The notes under the pieces are model-generated. The model was not told where the DNA came from and searched no databases. It saw nothing but the letters and a program-made list of their open reading frames with translations. The position numbers and the translations under genes are program-made. Below, piece after piece: positions 35,893-43,716 of a stretch of 64,000 nucleotides of DNA (positions are counted from its first letter, which is position 1; each line of letters opens with the position of its first letter). This stretch comes from Actinopolyspora lacussalsi (GTDB taxonomy: Bacteria; Actinomycetota; Actinomycetes; Mycobacteriales; Pseudonocardiaceae). The stretch lies in assembly GCA_030803735.1 (NCBI GenBank), contig JAURUC010000001.1, forward strand, positions 3,799,501 to 3,863,500, in the 5' to 3' direction.

Positions 35893-35928
35893 AACCGGGC
35901 CCGGCGACCACCGTCGCCGGGCCCGGTT
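35893..35928 (+). terminator. Strong hairpin terminator after catalase
   Basis: A perfect 16-bp stem AACCGGGCCCGGCGAC / GTCGCCGGGCCCGGTT with a 4-nt loop, followed by CTCG. A weaker GC stem lies just before it near 35836-35857. Confidence 0.85.
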
Positions 35929-36009
35929 CTCGCGTGGAAACCGTTCTCACACCAGGTCCTCTCGGATGCGCCCCTGGCACGGACCGCGTTTGGGGTAGAT
36001 TGTCGTTCG

Positions 36010-37323
36010 ATGCGGAGTGATCGTACGGTTGTCGAGCGCGGCTCCCGGGGCGTCCCGACTTCTCCGGAAAATGTGAGAACGAACACGAAACGGGAAAATT
36101 CTCGAGTGATTGTCTCGCTCGGGATCATCGCGTTGTCCGTCATCGCCCTCGGTTGGGAAATCTGGGCGTGGGTCTCGGCCCAGGACTACTGGCCGGATCA
36201 CGGGGTCTATCGCTGGGCCGTCGAGTCCTGGCTCAACGGCTGGGACGTGATGCCCTCCGGAGCCACCGTGACCAACGAGGACCCCCTGCCCTGGGTGTAC
36301 CCCCCGTTCGCGCTGTTGCCGCTGACTCCGCTGGCCGTGCTTCCGCTCAAGGTCGATATCGCGCTGCTCTACGTGCTGAACGCGGCCGCCCTGGTCACCA
36401 CCTTCTACCTCGTGTTCCGGCGGACCTGGCCCCGCGGTGATCCGCTGCTGTGCTTCGCCTTCTCCGTGGCACTGGCCAGGCTCTCACTTCTTCTCGAACC
36501 GGTTTTCGGGTGTTTCGCGCAGGGGCAGATCAATATCCTGCTGATGGGGATTGTCGCGGCGGATTGTCTCGTGCTTAATCCGCGTTGGCCGCGGGGAATG
36601 CTGGTGGGAATCGCCGCCGCGATCAAACTCGTCCCGGGCGCTTTCTTATTATTCTTTCTGCTGCGCAAGAATTTCAGGGCGGCGGGCACGGTGGTGCTCA
36701 CCGCGTTCCTGGCGACGCTGCTCGGTTTCCTGGTGGACTTCGAGGCCTCGGTCAAGTACTGGTTCACCCAGGGGCCGGCCGCCGCGGCCTTCGGTTCACC
36801 ACTGCGCAGCAACCAGACCGTACTGGCGGTGCTGAGCCGGACCGATCTCTCCGGGGTCGCGCAGGTGTCGCTGTGGGTACTGATTTGCGCGGTGCTGGGG
36901 GCGGCGACCGTCTACTGCGTCCGGAACGCGTCCGACGCACTGGCCTTGGCGATCACCGGGCTGGTGGCGTTGTTGGTCTCACCCACTTCCTGGTCCAACC
37001 ACTGGGTGTGGCTCGCACCCGCACTGCTGTTCATGGTGCTGTACGGGCTGCGCAGCCGTAGCAAGCTCTGGTTGGTCACGGCGGTGGTCTCGATCGGCGT
37101 GACCCACTGGGCGCCGTTCGTGTGGCTGCCGCTGAACCGGTACCTGATGCTGCATCTCTCACCGGTGGACCAGGTCCGCGCCGCCTCGTTCGTGATCCTG
37201 GGTGTGTCGTTGGTCGTGCTGACGACGTTCTCGTTGCTGCGGTCCTCCCGTGGCGTGCCGGAACGCGAACCGAGCGCTCGTTATCTCGCTTCGCTGGTTC
37301 GTACCGGAGAACGATCCGGCTGA
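36010..37323 (+). CDS. GT87-like (DUF2029) integral membrane mannosyltransferase
   Basis: A polytopic membrane protein of 437 aa with about ten helices after a 32-residue cytoplasmic tail. It matches the GT87 family of polyprenyl-phosphate-mannose-dependent alpha-mannosyltransferases: DYWPDHGVYRWAVESWLNG with an acidic active-site loop, PLPWVYPPFALLPLTPLAVLP, FAQGQINILLMGIVAAD, and SPTSWSNHWVWLAPALL, the last being a typical late loop. In relatives these enzymes build phosphatidylinositol mannosides, lipomannan or arabinogalactan precursors. Which acceptor is used here is unknown. It ends tail-to-tail with the dynamin operon. Confidence 0.88.
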   Translation: MRSDRTVVERGSRGVPTSPENVRTNTKRENSRVIVSLGIIALSVIALGWEIWAWVSAQDYWPDHGVYRWAVESWLNGWDVMPSGATVTNEDPLPWVYPPFALLPLTPLAVLPLKVDIALLYVLNAAALVTTFYLVFRRTWPRGDPLLCFAFSVALARLSLLLEPVFGCFAQGQINILLMGIVAADCLVLNPRWPRGMLVGIAAAIKLVPGAFLLFFLLRKNFRAAGTVVLTAFLATLLGFLVDFEASVKYWFTQGPAAAAFGSPLRSNQTVLAVLSRTDLSGVAQVSLWVLICAVLGAATVYCVRNASDALALAITGLVALLVSPTSWSNHWVWLAPALLFMVLYGLRSRSKLWLVTAVVSIGVTHWAPFVWLPLNRYLMLHLSPVDQVRAASFVILGVSLVVLTTFSLLRSSRGVPEREPSARYLASLVRTGERSG

Positions 37324-37371
37324 CGCCGGATCGGGTGACGCCGGGATCGCTTGACTCCTGCGACGTCCGGG

Positions 37372-38856
37372 CTACTGCCCGATGTTCGCCGCCAGCAACC
37401 GCTCACAACTGCGCAACACCGTCCACACCGCCTCCCGATGGTCCCGGTCGCGCAGTGGATCGGCGGCCAGCACCCGCCATCGCCGTGCGGCCTCGCCCGC
37501 GCGTTCGGCCAGATCCCGCGCCCCCGCCTGGGGCGGAGCTCCCAGCCTCGCCACCGGCTGGTCGCCATGCGCGCCGAGCAGTCGTTCCGCCTCCTCGCGG
37601 AACCTGCCGGGCAGCGACAACTGCCCGGACCACAGTCCGGACAACACCCGCAGCTCGTCCCACTCGTGCGCGTTGCTCAGCAGACGATCCAGCTCGCCCT
37701 GCAACTGCCTGTCCCCGGAACGGGGATTGGCCCGCAGCGCCATGTCCACCGCGAGCAGGGTCGAGCGCGCCCGCAGCGCCTCCTGGCGTTCGACGAACTG
37801 CAGGTGAACCGCCTCCTGCAGCTCGCCGATCCTGCTCTCGGTGAGCAGCTGACGCCGCAGTCTGCCGTGGTCGATTCCACCCGCCGCGAGAGCGGTCAGC
37901 GCGCTGTGCAGCCCGAACAGTCCGAAGCGGCGCAGCAGCTCCCGCCGCGTGCCGGGCTCGACGGACTCCGGGGTCGCTGAACTCGCGAACCGGTCGGCGG
38001 ACAGCAGCAGTTCGTCCAGTTGCTCGCGGGGCAGCGCGGCCAGCCGGGACAGCGCCTCGAACTCGGACTGTCCGAGAGTGCTGCCGCCCTGCGCCAGCAG
38101 CCCGGACACCGGCAGCACGTACTGCACGAAAGTGCGGAGCTTGGGGTCGTCCCGGTACGCGTTCGCCACTCTTCCGGCCGCTTCGACGGATTCGTGGTCA
38201 CCGCCGGCCACCTCGTCCGCCCGCGACAACGCGAGGATCGTGTTGATCGGCGCGCGCCGGGCCACCCGCAGTTCGTGCACCGATTCGAGGAACTGCACGT
38301 CGATCTGCTGCGGTTGTCTGGTCAGGTAGAGCACCGAGTCGGCTTCGGAGAGGATCTGCGCCAGTGCCGACCTGCCGGTCTCCTTGACCGCGGTGGAGGC
38401 CACTCCCGGCGTCTCGATCAGGGTGATCGCCTGCAGCCCGGGGGACGGGGACTCGATGACCAGGCGCGCCACCTCGTCCGGACGCCAGCGTTGCAGATCC
38501 CGGATGGTGGCGGGATCGAGCTCGTCCACCGGCATGTTCCGCTGCGCGCCGTGCGGGGTGTGCACCGTGATCCTGGGTTCGGGACCGTAGCGGAACACCG
38601 TGTTGACCTGGGTGCGTTCCTCCGGGTCGGTGGGGGCGAGTTCGGCCCCGACCAGCGCGTTGATCAGCGTGGACTTGCCGGACTTCACTCGCCCGGTCAC
38701 CGCCATGCGCAGTGGTTCGGAGAGCCGCTCGAGCCGAGTCCGCAGCCAACCCGCGGTGCGGGGGTCGTCCCGGTAGAAGGTCATGGTCCGCAGCAGCAGT
38801 TCCCTGGCCTGGGAGAGCAGCGCGGTGGTCGGACCGGTGTCGTGTGCCGTGGTCAT
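37372..38856 (-). CDS. Dynamin-like GTPase, IniC position
   Basis: A bacterial dynamin-related protein of 494 aa. The GTPase P-loop is MAVTGRVKSGKSTLINALVG at about 53-72. The switch regions include TQVNTVFRYG and the G3 motif LIETPGVAST, and G4 is LALSRADE (the usual NKxD appears as SRAD). The C-terminal half is helical with an Arg/Leu/Glu-rich coiled-coil stretch. Its start overlaps the preceding dynamin gene by 4 bp. Order and orientation match iniB-iniA-iniC of mycobacteria, where IniA/IniC form a membrane-remodelling dynamin pair induced by cell-wall inhibitors. The gene is here assigned by position and domain, not by a search. Confidence 0.85.
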   Translation of the reverse strand: MTTAHDTGPTTALLSQARELLLRTMTFYRDDPRTAGWLRTRLERLSEPLRMAVTGRVKSGKSTLINALVGAELAPTDPEERTQVNTVFRYGPEPRITVHTPHGAQRNMPVDELDPATIRDLQRWRPDEVARLVIESPSPGLQAITLIETPGVASTAVKETGRSALAQILSEADSVLYLTRQPQQIDVQFLESVHELRVARRAPINTILALSRADEVAGGDHESVEAAGRVANAYRDDPKLRTFVQYVLPVSGLLAQGGSTLGQSEFEALSRLAALPREQLDELLLSADRFASSATPESVEPGTRRELLRRFGLFGLHSALTALAAGGIDHGRLRRQLLTESRIGELQEAVHLQFVERQEALRARSTLLAVDMALRANPRSGDRQLQGELDRLLSNAHEWDELRVLSGLWSGQLSLPGRFREEAERLLGAHGDQPVARLGAPPQAGARDLAERAGEAARRWRVLAADPLRDRDHREAVWTVLRSCERLLAANIGQ

Positions 38857-40850
38857 GCGGCCGCTATCCGGTTGGACGTCAGCGATCCCGCCCGTTTGCG
38901 CAGCGCGCCGAGCTCCTCCAGCTTCTTCTTGATCTCCCTCGCCCGGGCGTCGCGATCCACCGCGCTCTGTTCGGCCATCCGTTTGGTCTCCTGGATAGAG
39001 CGGCTGATCCGGATCTGTGCCTGTTCGGTGATCCGGTTGCAGTGGTCGTGCAGCGTCTGGTGCGTGTTCCGGATGGCGTCGCGGGCCTCCTTGTTCACCT
39101 GGAAGACCACGTGCTCGACATAGCGCTGCACCGCGGCGCGTGCCTCGGTCTGCCTGCGTTTGAGTCGCGTGTCCTTCTCCTCGTTGAGGCTCTTGCTGCC
39201 CAGCAGCAGTCCCGCGGAGATGGAGATCACGTTCATCAGCGGCAGCCCGGCCATGCTCGTCATCAGGCCGAACATCAGCACCCCGCCGTAGGAACCGCGC
39301 AGTCCGGTCAGCATCTGGTCCCTGCGCGGGTAGCCCGCGTTCTTCGGTGCCTTCGGGGCGGGGACTCGCGACAGCGGGTCCGGAACGGGGACGGGGTCGC
39401 TGCTCGGCAGCGTCCGCACCTGTTCCCGCAGCAGTTCGTCGGCCACCTGCTCGGTGATCCGCTCCCGCCGCCGGTCCAGCCAGTCGAAGGTCTCGGCGAT
39501 CGCCGTGTTCAGGCTGTCACGGAGCCATGCCTCGAACTCGTCCCAGTTGGTGCTCGGGTCGGCCTCGTCCAGGGTCTCGTTCGCCTGGTGCAGTACCGCC
39601 CAGCTTCGTTCCCGGAAGTCGTACTCGATGTCGGAGTAGAGCTCCTGCACCCCGTCGGACAGGGTTTTCTGCCAGCGCCCGGACAGTCGTTTGAGGTCCT
39701 CGGCACGCCGCTGTGCCGTTTCCAGTTCCAGCAGCGTCTCGGTGGCGGTGCGCGGGCTCTGGTTGCCGAGTTCCTCCCGCAGCTCGCCGGTGATCGTGTC
39801 GATCGAGTCCGTGACGTTGTGGGCGACCAGCTTGCGGGTCAGCTGTTCGTGCGCCCCGGCCATCTCCTTGCGCAGGTAGTCCAGCAGTGCGGGAAACCCG
39901 GACTCGGTGTTGAGGTCCTTGCTCTTGTCACGGGTGGCCAGCGCGCGGATGCGGGCCGACACGGGGAAGATCCTGCCCGCGATGCCCGCGTTGGACAGGT
40001 GCTTGCGGTTGAGCTCGACGATGTGCCGCCACTCCGGCACCACGTCGGTCTTGGGTTGGACCAGTGCCACGTTGGGGCACAACGCGGTCGCGCGTCGCAG
40101 GAAGTTCAACTCGTTGGTGGTCAGTTCCTGGGTGGCGTCGGAGACCATGAGCAGCGCGTCCGCTTCGGCGACCGCTTCCTCGGTGACCGAACCCAACGAG
40201 TTGGTGACTCCGCCCACGGCGGGCGTGTCCATCAGCGCGAGTCCGTTCTCCAGCAGGGCCCGGGGAACTCCGATCTCGGTTCGGCCCACCCGGTGCCCGG
40301 CCACCAGCGCGCGTTCCAGCTCCTCGCCCAGTGACTCGATGGGTACTCGGGAGCGGTTACCGCCCACCGGGCTCCGCGTCGTCTCCTGCTCGACGAGCTG
40401 TGCCGTCGGTTCGTCCGAGTACCTCACCAGGCTGGGCACGCTCGTGCTGACGTTCTCACCGCTGCCGCACACCGGGGCGTTGACCAGTGAGTTGATCAGT
40501 TCGCTCTTGCCTTGGTCGGGCTCGCCCACCACCAGGACGAGCTGGTCGGGATCGAGCACCCGGTTGCGGATCCGTCGTAGTCGGTTTCCCAGATCCGTTC
40601 TTCCGGCTTCGGCGCATTCCGCTTCCGCGCTGTCGAGGAGTTCCACGAGTGCCGTTTCGATCACGATGGGATTGTGCACGTGCACACGATCGGAGGTGAA
40701 GGCGGACAACGTAGTCGTGTCGGTCCGTGCGTTACCCGGGAGCGGATCGCCGCCGCGAAGCGCGGACGCGGCGGCGATCGAGCCACCGGGGATCCGTGGA
40801 GAGAGGGGCATACGGATCCCCGGCGTGTCCGCCCGCTCAGGTAAGAGCAC
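38853..40850 (-). CDS. Dynamin-like GTPase, IniA position
   Basis: A large dynamin-like protein of up to 665 aa. Walker A-type P-loop GEPDQGKSELINSLVN is at about 108-123, G3 MDTPAVGGV at about 208, and G4 LVQPKTDVVPEW at about 270. A hydrophobic hairpin MFGLMTSMAGLPLMNVISISAGLLLGS at about 525-552 could insert into membrane, as in IniA. Long helical flanks contain many Glu/Arg heptads. The start is uncertain: the N-terminal 56 residues are Pro/Ser/Gly-rich, and a GTG at 40679 near the palindrome TGTGCACGTGCACA is an alternative. It is coupled by overlap to the IniC-position gene and follows the IniB-like gene by 41 bp. Confidence 0.85.
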   Translation of the reverse strand: MLLPERADTPGIRMPLSPRIPGGSIAAASALRGGDPLPGNARTDTTTLSAFTSDRVHVHNPIVIETALVELLDSAEAECAEAGRTDLGNRLRRIRNRVLDPDQLVLVVGEPDQGKSELINSLVNAPVCGSGENVSTSVPSLVRYSDEPTAQLVEQETTRSPVGGNRSRVPIESLGEELERALVAGHRVGRTEIGVPRALLENGLALMDTPAVGGVTNSLGSVTEEAVAEADALLMVSDATQELTTNELNFLRRATALCPNVALVQPKTDVVPEWRHIVELNRKHLSNAGIAGRIFPVSARIRALATRDKSKDLNTESGFPALLDYLRKEMAGAHEQLTRKLVAHNVTDSIDTITGELREELGNQSPRTATETLLELETAQRRAEDLKRLSGRWQKTLSDGVQELYSDIEYDFRERSWAVLHQANETLDEADPSTNWDEFEAWLRDSLNTAIAETFDWLDRRRERITEQVADELLREQVRTLPSSDPVPVPDPLSRVPAPKAPKNAGYPRRDQMLTGLRGSYGGVLMFGLMTSMAGLPLMNVISISAGLLLGSKSLNEEKDTRLKRRQTEARAAVQRYVEHVVFQVNKEARDAIRNTHQTLHDHCNRITEQAQIRISRSIQETKRMAEQSAVDRDARAREIKKKLEELGALRKRAGSLTSNRIAAA

Positions 40851-40891
40851 GTTCGACGGCAGTGCCGTCGGCTCACATCAGCGCCGCCGGC

Positions 40892-41863
40892 TCACATCAG
40901 GTCGAGCGGCAGGTCCGAGGTAACGCCCCCGACGACGTCCTCGGCCTGGCCCACGGTGCCGCCGACGGCACCGGTGGCGCCGTCCAGAGTGCCCGCCGCG
41001 TCCTCGGAGGGCATGCCGCCGGTGGCGTCACCGGCCACGCCCTCGACCGTGCTCGTCACGTCGTCGACCGGGAGGTCGCCCGTGGTGTCCAGCGCGGTGT
41101 CGGCGGCGCCCACGGCCACGTCGACACCGGTGTCCACGGTGCCGTCCACTGTGTCGGTGGCTTCGCCGACCGCGCCGTTGGCGGTGCCGCCGACCGTGTT
41201 CACCGTGTTGTCAACGGTGTCGTCCACGCCGCCGACGGTGTTGCCGACCGCGCCGACGGTGTTGCCCACGGCGCCGACAGCGTTGCCCGCGACCTCGTTG
41301 CCGCTGGCGACGTCGTTGCCGCTGACGACGTCGTGCACGTTGACCAGGTTCTGCGAGTCCTGGTTGTCCACGTCGACGTTGGTCTCGGTCGTGTTGTTCT
41401 GCTCCATCTCCCTGTCGGCGTCGCCGTCGGAGGAGTAGTTCGGTGTCGAGGAGAGGTTGCCCAACAGGCTCATGTCAGTATCCGTCGCTTCCTGCGGCTC
41501 TGGAACTTGTGCGGGATCGAGTTGGTTGATCGCGACGTGCTGCGTGCTCGCGGCGAACGTGTCGATGCCGGGTTGCACCGTGCGTCCGTAGTCGGTCACG
41601 AGCTCGGCGGGTGCGTAGTCCAGCACCAGCGACGAGGCGTGCAGCACCTGTGTCGCGTTCAGTTCTCCGAGGCCGGCACTCTCCAGCGCGCCACGCGGAT
41701 CGGCGTCGAAAGCCGAACGCGCTTCCGGATTGCCGACCAGACGTGTCAGGAATTCCTGCAGTGTCGGTTCTTCCGGCGTGGCCGTTGTTCGAGTGTCCGT
41801 CTCCGAGGTGGATAACCGGGCACCGTCTCGCCCGTCGGCCTGCTCCGGCTGTGCGTTCGGCAT
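40892..41863 (-). CDS. IniB-like protein with N-terminal IniB domain
   Basis: A 323-aa protein. Residues about 33-85 (PTLQEFLTRLVGNPEARSAFDADPRGALESAGLG then VLHASSLVLDYAPAEL) match the N-terminal domain of IniB. The rest is a Gly/Asn/Asp/Thr/Val-rich repetitive region (DTVDNTVNTVGG, AVGNTVGAVGNTVGG) with no predicted globular fold, again like IniB. No signal peptide is seen. ATG 41863 follows AGGAGAAC. It heads the three-gene dynamin operon and diverges from the Hsp70-like gene. Repetitive low-complexity proteins of this kind may form a scaffold for the dynamins, which is inference. Confidence 0.85.
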   Translation of the reverse strand: MPNAQPEQADGRDGARLSTSETDTRTTATPEEPTLQEFLTRLVGNPEARSAFDADPRGALESAGLGELNATQVLHASSLVLDYAPAELVTDYGRTVQPGIDTFAASTQHVAINQLDPAQVPEPQEATDTDMSLLGNLSSTPNYSSDGDADREMEQNNTTETNVDVDNQDSQNLVNVHDVVSGNDVASGNEVAGNAVGAVGNTVGAVGNTVGGVDDTVDNTVNTVGGTANGAVGEATDTVDGTVDTGVDVAVGAADTALDTTGDLPVDDVTSTVEGVAGDATGGMPSEDAAGTLDGATGAVGGTVGQAEDVVGGVTSDLPLDLM

Positions 41864-41961
41864 CGCTGGCGTTCTCCTGAACTCAAGCCGTAGGTCTTCT
41901 CAAGCCGGGCGAGGGAATCGGTGTCCCCGCTCCTGATTGAAGAAGCTACGTGGCTGGCGGC

Positions 41962-42035
41962 CCCTACCCATCGGGAGCCACTCCTAGTTATTGATGAACC
42001 TGTTAGGGGGACTTTGATCTGTCACTCGTTAGGGG
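41962..42035. promoter_or_regulatory. GTTAGGGG-type repeats in the divergent iniB/Hsp70 promoter region
   Basis: The gap 41864-42165 contains no gene. It holds two direct copies of GTTAGGGG (42002-42009 and 42028-42035) and two inverted degenerate copies (CCCCTACC at 41962-41969 and CTCCTAGT at 41983-41990), spaced 20-26 bp. Such spaced short repeats between divergent genes are likely activator sites, for instance for the LuxR-type regulator encoded at 43717. Confidence 0.6.
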
Positions 42036-42165
42036 ATCAATGGAGCGGGTCACATCTTTGCGTAATCGAGTCCACGCTAGGTTGGACCGGCGGGCTTACC
42101 GGACGAACCCCGCACGATCGCCCTGTGGCAAAGCAAGTCCAACCAGGTAGGCCGGAAGGGATGGC

Positions 42166-43638
42166 ATGCCTTACGTTCTCGGGGTTCATCTGGGCGCGAC
42201 CAGTACTTCGGCGGCGGTCGTCGCGCGTGACGGTGGGCAGTGGGCACCCGCCGCGCCCTTCCCGTTGGGCCACTCCCGTGCGGTGGTTCCCACCGCGCTG
42301 GGTCGGTTGCCGGACGGCTCCCGCCTGGCGGGCGAGGCCGCCGCGAGCAGAGCGGCCGAATCTCCCGAATGGGTGAGTACCGATTTCGTCGCGGAACTCG
42401 GTGAGGACACCCCGCTGCCGCTCGGAGGTGAGCTCGTGGCCGCCCATCGCCTGGCCGCGGGCATGGTGGAGTGGGTGGCCGACCAAGTGGCGAGCAGGCA
42501 CGGTGGCCCCGCCGAGCACATCGCCGTGTCGCACAGCGCCACGTGGGGAACGCACCGGACCCACCTGCTGCGGCGTGCGCTGGCCGAACTCGGCCTCACC
42601 GATGTGACCCTGCTGCCGGAACCGCTCGCGGTGGCCACCGACTACATCGCCAGACAGCCGGTCTCCGCGGGCGCGTCGATAGTCGTCGGCAACGTGGGCG
42701 GCAGCGGTGCCGATGCCACCGTGCTGCGCAGACGCGAGTCGCACCGGCAGGACGAGGGAGTGGGCGAGCACGGTGCCGAACTGGAACTTCGCGGCGTCAC
42801 GGTGCACGGCCCCCGCCCCGCGGGCCGTGATCTCGACGACCTGATCGTCGGACAACTACGCGACGAACTGGGCGGAGCGCTGTCCGAACTGGACCCCACC
42901 GATCCCCGCAACCGCGCGACGGTCGCCCGAATACGGGAGGAATGCACCCGCGCCAGGGAGGAACTGTCCACCAGGGACACTGCCGGGGTGAGCGTGGTGC
43001 TGCCCCGGTTCTCCCGGGAGATCCTGCTCGCGCGGGTTCGCTACGAGCAACTCGCCCGGCCGCACCTGGAACTGCTTCCCGAGAAGCTCTCGCAGGCGGT
43101 GCAGTCAGCCTCCCTCAGCCCGGGTGAGCTGGAAGCGGTGGTGCTGGCCGGTGGTCCGGCACGCACACCGCTGCTGCACGAGCTGGTGCGGCAGCGTCTT
43201 CGCGAGCAACTCCCGGGCAGGGACGCCGAGGCGGTACCGGTACGTGTCGACGGCTTCCCCGAGCTGGTGGCGGCACGCGGAGCGGCGTGCCGTGCGGCCG
43301 AGGTGCTCGCCGCGGCCACCGACCGCGCCGCCGCGCGAGCCGAGACCAGCGTGCTGCTGCGAGTGGAGGACTCCATCGAGAACGAGGCCGTCGAGTACGG
43401 CTACGACCCGCTGGACGATCGGGAAGGGGACGAGTCCGAGGCCGTCCCGGACCGTTCGGCCCGGCCGCTCCGACCGCCGGTGGAAGTCGAACCGATGCAC
43501 ATCGAACCTCCCCCGAAACGAAAAGTGTTTAAGATCGTCAAATTGTCGCTCGCGGCAATTTTGATCATTCTCGGGTTGGTAATGACCTTCGTACAGGGAT
43601 TCGGCGGGCAACAGCCCGCGTTACCCGGCTTGCTGTGA
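42166..43638 (+). CDS. Membrane-anchored Hsp70-like protein with degenerate ATP site
   Basis: A 490-aa protein of the Hsp70/actin superfamily. The phosphate-1 loop reads VLGVHLGATSTSAAVVA, with His in place of the usual Asp. Phosphate-2 is VVGNVGGSGADATVL, where canonical Hsp70 has DxGGGTxD. The adenosine motif VVLAGGPARTPLLHELV is well preserved. No substrate-binding lid is present; instead an acidic Pro-rich linker leads to a single C-terminal helix (KIVKLSLAAILIILGLVMTFV, about 460-480). It is thus anchored with the ATPase-like domain cytoplasmic. It diverges from the IniB-like operon and is followed 78 bp later by the large regulator. A signalling or scaffold role at the membrane is inference. 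Confidence 0.88.
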   Translation: MPYVLGVHLGATSTSAAVVARDGGQWAPAAPFPLGHSRAVVPTALGRLPDGSRLAGEAAASRAAESPEWVSTDFVAELGEDTPLPLGGELVAAHRLAAGMVEWVADQVASRHGGPAEHIAVSHSATWGTHRTHLLRRALAELGLTDVTLLPEPLAVATDYIARQPVSAGASIVVGNVGGSGADATVLRRRESHRQDEGVGEHGAELELRGVTVHGPRPAGRDLDDLIVGQLRDELGGALSELDPTDPRNRATVARIREECTRAREELSTRDTAGVSVVLPRFSREILLARVRYEQLARPHLELLPEKLSQAVQSASLSPGELEAVVLAGGPARTPLLHELVRQRLREQLPGRDAEAVPVRVDGFPELVAARGAACRAAEVLAAATDRAAARAETSVLLRVEDSIENEAVEYGYDPLDDREGDESEAVPDRSARPLRPPVEVEPMHIEPPPKRKVFKIVKLSLAAILIILGLVMTFVQGFGGQQPALPGLL

Positions 43639-43716
43639 CAGGTCGAAATCCGACCTCTCCAGAGCGAAGCCGTTCCGCCGCGCCCACCGAACACCGCTCA
43701 CCGATTGGGACCGCTC

